Source: Tyto alba (Eukaryota > Chordata > Aves > Strigiformes > Tytonidae). From it: a stretch of 64,000 nucleotides of DNA. Numbering within the stretch: the stretch's first letter is position 1; each line of letters opens with the position of its first letter. Below, piece by piece: positions 47,901-58,503 of the stretch. The stretch is from positions 37,379,518 to 37,443,517 of the forward strand of contig NW_024881313.1 in the NCBI RefSeq assembly GCF_018691265.1, in the 5' to 3' direction. The position numbers were made by a program, and so were the translations under genes. A model generated the notes under the pieces. The model ran no database searches and had not been told where the DNA came from. It was given only the letters and a program-made list of their open reading frames with translations.

Positions 47901-49463
47901 TAACCAAGATACATAGGCAGATACAGAGATAGACATGGAGGCTAGAGATGTTCCACTGTATCTGAACAGAACCATAGATTCAAGTCATGGTATATCTCCT
48001 GTTTAGAGTGTAAAAGTTTTAAATCTGGTTTCATACACAGATTATCACAGGGCCTGAAACATGCTGATCCTTTGAAAGTCAACAGGATGAGTACAGTTCA
48101 ACCTTGGGACTGTATGCAATGTAAACACATGTATAGAAGTGATACAATCATCAGTCCATATACAATGTCTTAGCTCTTCTCAAGGCTAGGCAAAAGATAA
48201 CAAAAGCTAACACTTTTTTTTGTTATCAAAGACTGGCTAAAATGGTTGGTAACAACTCACTTTCCCTCCCTATCAGCATGCTCTTACTGAAATCACTTAC
48301 CATGGGTTAATCAATTTCCTCTGGGTTATTATAATCAAGAAAGAAACCAAAACTGAAACCAAATTCAAAACCAAAACCACCCCCTACTGATTTAGTTTGT
48401 ACATGAGAGATGCTGCTTATACTGCCTGATTTCCAATGAGTATTTTGTCTTAGATGGGACTCTTAAATCTATAATATCCAATAAAAGCTTTTTCCCTAGG
48501 AACTAATAGCTTCTTAGCTGTTTTTTGTACTACTGTACCAAACAGTAAGCATAAGTGCAGCTGTTAAATCAGTTGCATGTCAGCCTGGCAGGCCTAAGTA
48601 TAGCTAGTTCTGCTTGTCTTGCGATTAATGTCAAGTAAAAGTATGTGACAGTAATTGGTGTTGTTGGGAAATGAGTTCTCCTGAGGAGAGATCAGTTTGG
48701 TGAATGCAGAGAAATGCAGTGTAGTGTGGACTGAGAGCTTACTGTGTCCAGGCGAAATTCCAGATTCAGAACTAGGCAGTGAAATTATGCAGCTAATGAA
48801 AAATACATCTGAGGAATCCTTTTAAAATATTCATCTAGATTCATCCCTTGCTTATGTCTGGGAAGGTAAAGAATTGTGCCTGGTAGTAAGCCCATTATGT
48901 CTATGGGTGGCATTCAATTTTTTTTGGTTATGTGATTTTATCTTGAATTAAGACTCAGTAAAATGAGACCGTCATTAAAAAAGGTCCAGATAAAGAGCTG
49001 TGTCTTAACTTAATGACATCATCTTCAAGTTCTGAGTAATGTTCATTACCTTTCGCCTTTGTCTCTCTGGATGGAAGACAACTTGCAGAGTAAGACGTCA
49101 ATACGTGGGCAACCTCATGCAGGTCTATAAGCAAGCCAGGTTGCTATGTTTCTATTATAGTCAATGAAAAGCCACTGTTTGCTGTCTGTGGAATTCAGAA
49201 GGTGATTCAGCTCGTCATATATAGGTGTACTGAGGTGAGCACAGGAATTTCTCACAAGGGACTTGATTCACTTGTCCTCAGATAGTCCTCTAGTGCCATT
49301 CAAGATGCTCAGAGGTATCCAGATATCCATATAGGGCTACAGATGACAGAAGGGTTAAAAGTGATCCATGCATTTCTGGAGAGAAAATGGAGACCAAACA
49401 GTACTCTGAACTGGCAATAGAGAAATACATACTACATGAAGTATACGTAGTGTCACAATACAT
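44985..49463. other. Non-coding stretch
   Basis: No gene or repeat family is recognised. It contains A21 at 45150-45170, an 8-bp-stem AT hairpin near 45235, and a pyrimidine-rich acceptor-like site near 45812-45845 (see rejected items). Confidence 0.5.
45150..45170 (+). repeat. A21 homopolymer
   Basis: Twenty-one consecutive A bases after 'gctgaaatc'; no retroelement body is recognised beside it. Confidence 0.95.
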
Positions 49464-49520
49464 ACTATCGTCATGTTTTGAGCCTGGTCAGCAGCTAAAT
49501 GCCACGCAGTCACTCACCCA

Positions 49521-49548
49521 CCCTCCCCCAACTTGGGAAGGGGGAGGG
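49521..49548. repeat. GC-rich 9-bp hairpin in the solo LTR
   Basis: CCCTCCCCC (49521-49529) pairs with GGGGGAGGG (49540-49548) over a 10-nt loop. Related LTR copies show C-rich and G-rich blocks in the same place, so it belongs to the family. Confidence 0.8.
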
Positions 49549-49591
49549 AATCGGAGGGGTAAAGGGAGACTCACAGTTGAGATAAAAACAG

Positions 49592-49597
49592 TTTAAT
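49592..49597 (-). terminator. Polyadenylation signal ATTAAA of the solo LTR
   Basis: ATTAAA on the minus strand about 170 bp downstream of the TATA box, where the R/U5 boundary is expected. Confidence 0.5.
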
Positions 49598-49763
49598 AAC
49601 AATAATAGAATAATACAGTGACAATATAAATGGATAATGTACAATACAGCTGCTCACCACCTGCTGACCATCACCTGCCTGCTCCCAGCTGGTGATCCCA
49701 AACACATAAGGCACCACAGGAACACTCCCCAGAAGTGAGAGCCCCTCCCAGCTCACTTCTTCC

Positions 49764-49771
49764 TTTATATA
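49764..49771 (-). promoter_or_regulatory. TATA box of the solo LTR
   Basis: TATATAAA on the minus strand, followed by 'ggaagaag', about 180 bp from the U3 end. It is intact in sequence; current activity is unknown. Confidence 0.6.
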
Positions 49772-49952
49772 GTGAGCATAATGTCACATGACATGGAATA
49801 TCGGCCAATCCGGGCCCAGCACTCCAGCTGTGCTCCCCCCACCCCCGCACACAGGTGAGGGCACATGGAGCTGGAGAGCCCCTGTGCATCAACACTCCTC
49901 CAGCTACCAAAATGAACATGAACTCTATTCCAGCCTGACCCAGGACAACTAT

Positions 49953-50497
49953 ATATAGTATATCTATTTATATACTGTAGAAAACTGAATTTAGTCCTCA
50001 ATACCAAGCTCATGTATGCCCACCTTCATACAGATATTCAGAGAGTGATCCAGCTGCCTGTGTGCAGCTATACAGTGACTCTCTGAGATGCTCTACGATA
50101 CTGCGCCATGTCTGCCTGACTGTGCTGTTGTCTTGGACGCTGCAGGGAACCTCAACAGGTAGTTGGTGCCAATGGTCAGAATATACGGTAGGAGCATAAA
50201 GAAAATAGAGTTTGTCACTGGGATCTTGATCTGGGGATTCAGAGTTCCCAGTTGGGAAATGGGAGTGTAGGAGAGTACAAGGGATAAGACACTACTAAAT
50301 AGTGCTATGGAAGTGGAAACAGCTGATCTGCTTTTTCAGAATAATTGAGGGCTATGCTTCAAAATTCTTTGGGGGGAGGATGTGTGGCCTGCCCTTGTCC
50401 TTTGAGAAATAAAAGTTCCATACAGCAAAAATTAAGGCATAATAGGTGAGCTGTAACTGTTTTATAGTTCTGGCCCATTTTCTTTTCCTCTTTCAAG
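49953..50497. other. Unique sequence, with one structured hairpin
   Basis: No repeat family is recognised. It contains the hairpin at 50038-50086 and, at its right end, a pyrimidine tract that could act as splice acceptor for the candidate exon at 50498. Confidence 0.45.
50038..50086. repeat. Two-part hairpin (9-bp and 6-bp stems)
   Basis: TCAGAGAGT (50038-50046) pairs with ACTCTCTGA (50078-50086). Inside, AGCTGC and GCAGCT pair around a CTGTGT loop, separated from the outer stem by an unequal interior loop. At 49 nt it is shorter than a usual microRNA precursor. Confidence 0.7.
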
Positions 50498-50627
50498 GCT
50501 GAAGATATGTGATGTAGCTACGGCTGTACGGTTTGGCAACGTGTTAAAGGCAAAGAAAAACAAGGAAGAGGATCATTTGCTGCACACAGTGCTTATAAAA
50601 TCCACATTAGGAGACAGAGAATTTTAG
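50498..50627 (+). CDS. Candidate terminal coding exon of an unrecognised gene
   Basis: A pyrimidine-rich tract ending 'tttcctctttcaag' (to 50497), with a branch-point-like CTGTAAC about 42 nt upstream, precedes a frame open only when entered with two bases of a split codon already supplied (phase 2, like the donor at 15141). It gives 42 codons starting LKICDVATAVRFGNVLKAKK and ending 'TLGDREF', then TAG at 50625-50627. AATAAA follows at 50640-50645, and a G/T-rich stretch ('gttagtgggtctggtagg') about 15 nt later. Together these resemble a short last exon. I do not recognise the protein. Against it: the piece is short, several other acceptor-plus-frame combinations occur in the window by chance, and the partner exon would be tens of kilobases away. 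Confidence 0.25.
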
Positions 50628-50639
50628 CTTTGTTTTGAG

Positions 50640-50645
50640 AATAAA
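50640..50645 (+). terminator. Polyadenylation signal AATAAA after the 50498 frame
   Basis: AATAAA 13 bases after the TAG, with a G/T-rich downstream element at about 50658-50692. It counts only if the exon is real; AATAAA is frequent in AT-rich DNA. Confidence 0.3.
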
Positions 50646-53600
50646 AGAAAAATCTAAGGTTAGTGGGTCTGGTAGGTAGAGGTTTGTGGGGATCACCTAC
50701 CAGTATTTGGGACATACCGTGAAATAAGGGAAGAGCTGCAGAGAAGTAGCCCTGTCAGGTAATACATCTCACAATGTGAGTCTCAAATTTATGCTACAGC
50801 TCACTGCTGGGTAAGTGGTCAGGAGCATGAAAAACACAAATCTGAGGATGAAATCATGGGACTTTGTTGTAAACATGTGAGATGACAGAGAGGCTGGGAG
50901 GACCTCTGTTACAGTGGGCTATATCTAAAATAATTTTGTATTTGTAAAGATTTTAAGGCAATATGTTCATAACAAATTCCCAGACAGTGATGTTAAACAG
51001 AAATAAACTGATAAGTATTGGAAGAAGGCATCACTGTTATGTTCCGAAATAAAAGCAAATTAATACATACATGAGAAGGCCAGGGTTAAAAGGGTAGTTG
51101 AAGAATGTTTCTGTAGGATTATTTTGAGAAGAATACTTTCAAATCTGTTGGTCAAATTTCCTGTCAGACCAAGGAAGGTATATAAAAAAGGGAGACAAAT
51201 TTCTAAACATTTTTTTCTTTTCTTGCTAAAAATAATTTGACTTTTAATCATAAAGATTGTAACTATTACATCTTGATTTTTGCCAAAATAAGTCTATGGC
51301 TCTGCACAATAATTTTAGTGTTACTGCTGAGAGTTGGAGGTGGAAGCACTAATATATGCTGAGACTTCTCTAATTTTAAACTAATCATACATTAAATGTA
51401 TTTGATGGGACTGAATGAAACAAGATATTATTTGAGCTTTATTAATACTTTCTATTAACAGAAAATACCACTTCTATCCATTGTACTGGTGATCAAGATA
51501 GATTTTATAACAGTGTGAGGGCATGTACAGATGGATACAGATGGTGTATGAAGCAATTTTATGTGTATTAATCAATTGTTTCAAGTGTATTTCATACACA
51601 AGAAAATACATATTGCTAAGATTGTCTTGCTTTGTATTACTGCAATTATGCACAAAAGTGCCAGATTCCCAGTACAGTTCCTGGTATGCAAAGATTAAAT
51701 CAATCAAGCACCACTGTTTCCTGTGTCATTTAGGACTGTTATGAAATTCTCCATCTGGACCAAACAGAGGAAAAAGTCAAACAGGAAAAAATGATGACAT
51801 GTCCTTACTTTCCCAAGTGCTTCCATTATATCTTGGAGTGGAACAGAAAAACAAGAGGTAAAATATCTACATAGGAAGTAAGGAAGAAGTGACAATAAAG
51901 CTATACTTGGAAATACAAGGAGAGGGTGAAACTTAATAGTAAAGGTTAGAAATTTGCCTGTATTCAACTGTAAATTCCACATATTTTTAGACAAGAGAGT
52001 CATCATAATTATTAATAGTAGTAGTATTAATATAGGTATATAAGCACGTAATATTACTGATAATTTTTCCATCCGCTACCTCAAATTTCAGGATGGGAAG
52101 AACATTCTGATGTGATGGAGTAACATGCAGAATCCACTTATTATTGGGGGTCTGCTAGAGCTACCCTGAAGAATTTCTAAGAAGGATGATAGTATAATCT
52201 GTACAGCCACATGAGAATACAAGTAAGAACAATGGACATACTGTTCTTACAGACACAACTATTTAGCATTTACTCTGTTTCTTGCATTTGGGATAAATAC
52301 TGCATCCCTGAGGACACAATGCCCAGCTCAGCTTCACTATACTGGTGAATTATGCTCTTTCCAGGGAGATACACAATGGGTATTAGTAATTTAGGAAGAG
52401 ATGCTGCTTCTAATATCTCCAGCACTACAGCTGAAGTGGATGTATCATCCTGAAGGGAATCTTCATCAGAGCAGATTGCTCTTGAGAAGAGGAGACTGTA
52501 TCTCACAAACTCTAACTTGACCTTTATTTCATGCTGCTGTTTAGTCACAGGAAGCTTAGCTCAGGAACTGCAAAGACAGAGATCCTCAGTGTCAGAGTAA
52601 AAAGGTTAAAGTGGAAGAGTGGACCAAAAAAGCTGGCTGTGGAAGTAAAATATAAAATCTGAAAAGGAAACAGATGTAGTTAGATGTTGAAGCAAAGACA
52701 AGAAAAATATGTTAGACTTGAAAGAGGTACAGGGTAGAATTAGATTGGGAAATATAGTGTAGTGAAAGTCAGCACTAAAATAACAGATTTCAGAAGCAAA
52801 CATAATATAGCCATACCACCATTACAGCTGAATTGAGGAATAGTTTGGAGTATGGATGTTCACCTTTGCGTGAAGTTTATCCACAGCAGTTAATCTCTGA
52901 ATTCAACTTCTTGTCAGCTTGAAATTTCTTTACCTAGTAAGTCTACTAGCAAGTGTTCAAAATGTACTTTGCTAGTGGCTTATTTTAGATCAGGACAACA
53001 TTCTGATCATCTTTACATTTTCAAAATGAAACCCAACACTGACTGAGGATGAAGTCTCTCTGATTTTTCAAAGAGATATAGCTCTAAGGTTTTTGGTTTA
53101 TATCACTGACTTTATGTATTAGCAGGGTTTTTTTTGTTTCTGAAACATTGCTTTAGGCTTACAGAACCTCCAGGTGGTTGGTATCTGAGACTCTTGAGAG
53201 AATAATAAAGAACCAGCAAGGGAAAGAAGTGGAAGATAATGAAGCAATATATTGTAGGGAATTACATTTATGGGAAGACATATGTAAAGTTCACATAGGA
53301 ATGCCTGATGCACTGAAAAAAAGTATGCAGATTTCAGCAAATATTTTGGTAAACTACATCAAGCTCTTCTATCCTGGGACTCCCAAGTGATGCAAGCTTC
53401 TAAATTTGCCTCCAGAACTTTGTTCTAGTTACTCTAGGAATATTTAACTTAGGCAAATATTGTCATTCAAGGTCATCGTCTCCAACAATCACCTTCCCAT
53501 ATTTCTCATTTTCTCTAGGAAATAGGATAAATTCTGGCCTTCTTAGAGACAGGATTGAATGAAATGACACATCCATTAGAATTATGTAGATTCTCTAACT

Positions 53601-56600
53601 GTGTATGTGTTTTCAAGGCTTCTAGAGCTAAAGCAGAAGGATCTTGAAGCAAAGCACATAGTTCTATGTTGGGTGTTTCACAGGAGGCCAGAGAAGGGAG
53701 TGACACTCACTGGGGAAGAATCTTTTCTGAAATCAGTTAATCACAAGAAAGGCTTTGCCTGTGATACGGGTTTACCCACCAACTCCATACTCTGAACTCA
53801 GGCAACTATATGAAGAGGTTAGAGTTACATCTATATTAATAAGTAAAATGCACTAAGCATTGTTTTCTGTCCCTCGGGCACATATCACAGGTGCCCATAC
53901 TCCTAAACTCTCCAGAATCACTAACAAGAAATCCCTAAAGGTAACAGGAATGTTTTTGATTTTGACTGTTTTTCTTTATCTGTTTTTTCTTTGACAATTC
54001 TGAAAATCCCTAACAATTAATTAGCTGTTGTATCTTTGTAGCTAAAAAACACAGCTTGAGTTGAGATATTGTTCTCACTGATGCACAAAGCTTGCATTTA
54101 TCAACTGAGTACACAAATATCAGGGAACTGTGCACAGCTGTCTTTGAGTATGCCTCTTCATCAGGGCAATCACTTGAGATTCATTATTCCCCTGATAGCC
54201 TGGGAAAACCACTTTACTTGGCAAGAATTGTAAGTCCCATTATGTTGTACTACTCAATCAGGACATTAAAGCTGAGATTCATCTCCCTTAACTTTAGATG
54301 TCCACAGCCTAGAGGTTTCCAACTGCAGTATAGCCACCTGGGCTCCTATTATTCCCTTAGCAGAACAGCCACTTCAGGTTATGATTAACCTGACATTAGA
54401 TGCTTACTGTAAAATGGGATGACTGGTACCGTAAATCTCACAGACTAGATCACCATTGACCGTAAATGCTTGTCCATGTGAAAATGCTCCATGGAGACCT
54501 CTCCAATGTAATACAGATACATTTGTTCAAATAAATCCCACATTTTTTCATTTGCTCTTTTTGACTCTTGAGATGGTTTAAAATAATAATAAATTGCTTG
54601 CTCCCATGTTTTCCTGGAGGTTTCTGCCACTCTAGCATGCTTATCAGAATACAGCATTCCGTTCTAGTCCAGGAATCAGTCAGTCACAAATAAACTCCTG
54701 ATGATGTAGGCTTGAGCTAAGACATGAAAATTTTAACTGGACCAACTGGGAAGCTGTTATCTCTGCTGATTCCACTATGGATAAGTAAATTCTGGCAGAG
54801 AAATTAAAACAGGCTCCAGGATGGTAGCTTTTTCTGCAGTACTACCTATTGGAAGGAGCATGAAACTGAACTCCCTGCAATATCCAGCCAGTGGAGCCAC
54901 AGCAGTTTAAAACAGCTGAGAATACAACCTTTTTTCACATTTTTAAAACTGTTTTATTCTCTTAGTTCTTCATAATTTCTTTTATATTTCATTTTTTTTT
55001 TCCAGATACACAGAAGAGGATTCTTCTCTATTCATTAATTAAAGAAAATTATACCTAAATATACTGAGACACTCTATATAGGCATAGAATATTTGGTGTA
55101 ATGCATAAACTGTTTCAAAAAAAACTAAGGCAGACATATAATAATCATGAAAGAATAGCAGCACAGATGCTATGTTTCACAGTGGTCCTTAAACACAACT
55201 AGGAGACATATTTGTCTTGTAACAGGGTTCATTTAGTGTTTGTGATCCTGCTTTTGAAAGTCTTCAACCATTCTCTTTTGGTTTTGTTAATTTTTTAGGG
55301 AATGTTATCTAGAGCCTGATTTTTTTTGGCAAGTAAGATTTTACAGCAACACATGTGGACTTAAGTACTGAAATACCTCCTTTTGAGCACATTATTAAGT
55401 TTATCAAAGTTTCCATACAAGAAAAGACAGATAATCCTGAATATGGGTAAAATACTTTTGACGTATTTTAAGTTTATTTATATCTTTCAAAGTCTACCCG
55501 ATTTATTTAATCCCTCTCATTGGGCAAATCATTCTGTGACTGAATTTCTAGTTAAGACATCATTATTAGCATAATTTTGATATAATTTTGATGACCTATG
55601 CAACCTAGATCACTATTTTGCAGTCAATGACTATGCATATTGTGTCAATCTAAACATAAAGTTGTTTCAAAGTCTACCCCAAATTAATTCCACTAAATAC
55701 CTTAATAAGCCATGTTCTATCTACAAATCAGTAATAAAAATCAAATGTTGGCAAAGCCAGATACTTTGAAGAGTTAACCACTGCAAACTGCTCTACTGAA
55801 TTTCTAGATGTCATAAAAGACAAATAGCTGTGCCGTTGTAGTCAAGCTGCCACCAAAAAGCATGTTCCGCCTACACTGATAAACAGAACAGATAGCTCTG
55901 CCTCTGCTTTCACGCACTCAGCACATCATATGAAGCTTTCTTTCCTATTTGCTTTCATGTTAGTTTCCTTGCAATTTAGTCTACTGTCTGACAGCATTTC
56001 ATTTTTAATTTTTATGAGCTGTAGCATAGAATAAATAAGTTCTCTATATCTTGCTTTGGTACAAGTAATTTCTTGCAATTTTTTCCCCATACTTCAGTCT
56101 GTTATGGATTTTATATTCCTGATTCAGCATCTGTAGTTAAAAGAAATAGTAATTTCCAGATAGAAAGTTCTTTACTGTGTGGGGGTTTAACCCTCCAGTA
56201 AGAGTTTTAGGCGTAGGATCTTAATTTCTGGAAGACAGATACATTACTGCAAAACTGTACTAACATTTCATCTTTGGAAGGCCTGTTGAGAATGGTCAGT
56301 GAGACTCTCTGGTACTTTAACTGGCAGGGAGAAAAATAAATGTACTGGAATAAAGGAGAATACTGCTTTTGCCATGTTGAACAGCGAATCAAAGAGATCT
56401 GGGCTCAAATGTTAAAATGCCACTGTGTCTCTGCAACACACAATGATTTTTGAACTAGAGTTCTGAAATCAGAAGAAGTCTGAACATGTCAACTTGGTGC
56501 TCAGGTAACTGGCCCACTTATAAACCTGAGATAATCAGTCTGATGAGGTGTTGCACAAACGTGTGTATACGCTCTGCTCCCTCTGTTGCTGTTCCAGTAG

Positions 56601-57579
56601 GTTGAAATTCTGTGAGTTTATCCTGGAGTTTTATGTTTGCATTATTTCCAGGCTGAAAGTGGATCCCAGCCATCCCACTGATTTATCTATCTTCACTCTG
56701 AATGAAATCAATCCACTCTTGTTCATAAGGAGTTTCTTCTATTCCTCGCTTGCTGCACTGAATGGTTCATGATGAGAAGATGTCAGAGGCTATACATGTT
56801 TTTACACATAGTGTTGGGTGCTAACAATCCTTTTTAAACATCCATTAGAGATTTATGCCACCAGTGCTGCATTTATTTGTGAACACATTCATGTTAGAAA
56901 TTATCAGACGCTATTCATTGCTTAGCTAGTACATTGTATTGGGCTATTCTGATTGCAGTCAATTGTATTGATTAAGTTCTCAGATTCAGTGGAAGGTGAA
57001 TTGACTTATTGAGAATTATTAATACCCCTTCTTCTTGATCTACATTTTCTTTGATTGTTTTATTTTGGTTTGTAGTTCTTGAAAGATGATCAAGCTTGTT
57101 TCCTTGTTTTAAAATGTGAATTCGTCTGATGAATTGTTTATTCATAACTAACGTTAATCTTCCGAGATCCATTTAATGTAGATTCTGATAATGTTAAAAC
57201 TATAGGTCTTGATGGAAACCAGTCATCATCTATCTTCTTCTAATATGTAACAAATACTGAAACTTGATTTCTCAGTGGAAGAGAAATCAAATATGTCAAG
57301 TCTAGATATACTCCCCATATCATTTCTCTTCTGGAAACCTTGTAACCTACAGCCCATAGTTTCATCTGTGTCATCTCAAGCACAGTTTGGTGCAGCACAG
57401 CTGTGGGATCTTGGCTCAGTTTTGCTGGGAAGATAATTTTCAGCTGTTAGGAAGACTGTGTGCTAAAGCCATATGACAAAAGTAAAAATGCAGGCATCAG
57501 TGAAATTATTGAGAGAGTGATAAGTAGGCATTCAAGGACTGACAAGTATTGACATGAGAAGATATTAAAACCCCTGGGG

Positions 57580-57599
57580 AAAAAAAAAAAAAAAAAAAA
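57580..57599 (+). repeat. A20 homopolymer
   Basis: Twenty consecutive A bases after 'cccctgggg'. No retroelement body is recognised upstream. Confidence 0.95.
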
Positions 57600-58485
57600 C
57601 AGAGAACTGAAAGATGGCAGCTCAGCAAGACAGAGAAGCAGCCTGCACAAAGGAGCAAAGAGGGCTTGGCCAACAGAGATGTCACATTTAGGGTCATGTT
57701 CATATTAATCTTTCACTTAGTAGCACAGGGATCCTCACTCTCCACAGTGTGTGTCAGTCAATAAATATTTGCTGTGTACTTTTAACTTCTTGATGCTCTG
57801 CTCATACAGTATATTTGTGCATGGTAGAAAATACCTAAATAAACATGATCTATTGATCTAGGATTTGGGGGTATGATTGCAGTCTCATGCCAAGCATCAA
57901 TGTCATGTACATCAATTGAGTTGGAAAGGTCAGAACAAAGAATGAGCTCTTTTGCTCTTCTCAGTAACTCTACTTATCCTTCAGCCCAGGTGTCTCTAAA
58001 CTGGTGATTATAAAGCATTTGCTCCATGCTTTACCATTCTTACATGCTAGGAATCAAGCCATGTACTGTTACCTGCTCGAGTGGTAGCAGGTGATTTCCA
58101 TAGTCCTGCTGGTGTATACCAACTTAAAGAAATGTCCTTTTGGCTTCAAATCAGCATTTTACACATTTGTTTGGAAGTGATTTACACATCTTCTCCTAAT
58201 CATCATTTATAGTAATTTTTGTTTTTGCACTGAATGTAAATCTCTTATGGGAATACTTTACAAGACATTTCAAAACCTGTATCTGGAGGCAGCTTGAACA
58301 CTAGTGAAGGGACACAGAAGCAAGCAAGGTAGACTAACTGAAGGGGAAAGACTGATAGAGCTGAAGTTCAAACAACTTGATACCTTTTCCCAAATGGGAA
58401 AAGATCTGTCCCATTCTACCTAAAACTGGAACAAAACCAACCCCCTTGTTATTTCACTTCACATATCAGCCTTGCCTTGTTTTTA

Positions 58486-58503
58486 TTTTTTTTTTTTTTT
58501 TTT
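58486..58503 (+). repeat. T18 homopolymer
   Basis: Eighteen consecutive T bases following 'ccttgttttta'. Confidence 0.95.

Larger units (their letters stand above)
49469..49947 (-). mobile_element. Solo LTR of an avian endogenous retrovirus, minus orientation
   Basis: Read on the minus strand it begins 'tgtcctgggtcaggctgg' and ends '...gctcaaaacatgacg', 479 bp. This matches a common neoavian LTR family that starts TGTCCTGG and ends with a GGTT-AA-CC-type segment and ACGACA/ATGACA. Perfect 5-bp duplications ACTAT flank it (49464-49468 and 49948-49952), so both ends are intact apart from the last dinucleotide, CG on the plus strand where TG is expected. A TATATAAA box and an ATTAAA signal are in the right order. 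No internal viral genes remain, so it is the product of LTR-LTR recombination. Frames 49387-49596, 49571-49756, 49671-49919 and 49765-50013 overlap it and are not genes. Confidence 0.92.

Noticed and set aside
52270..52548. 92-codon minus-strand frame with protein-like composition
   Set aside because: No recognised family, no splice sites agreeing with the frame ends, and one such frame is expected by chance in 64 kb.
54445..54657. 70-codon minus-strand frame rich in charged and aromatic residues
   Set aside because: Same reasons; an overlapping frame on the same strand is equally long, which suggests chance.
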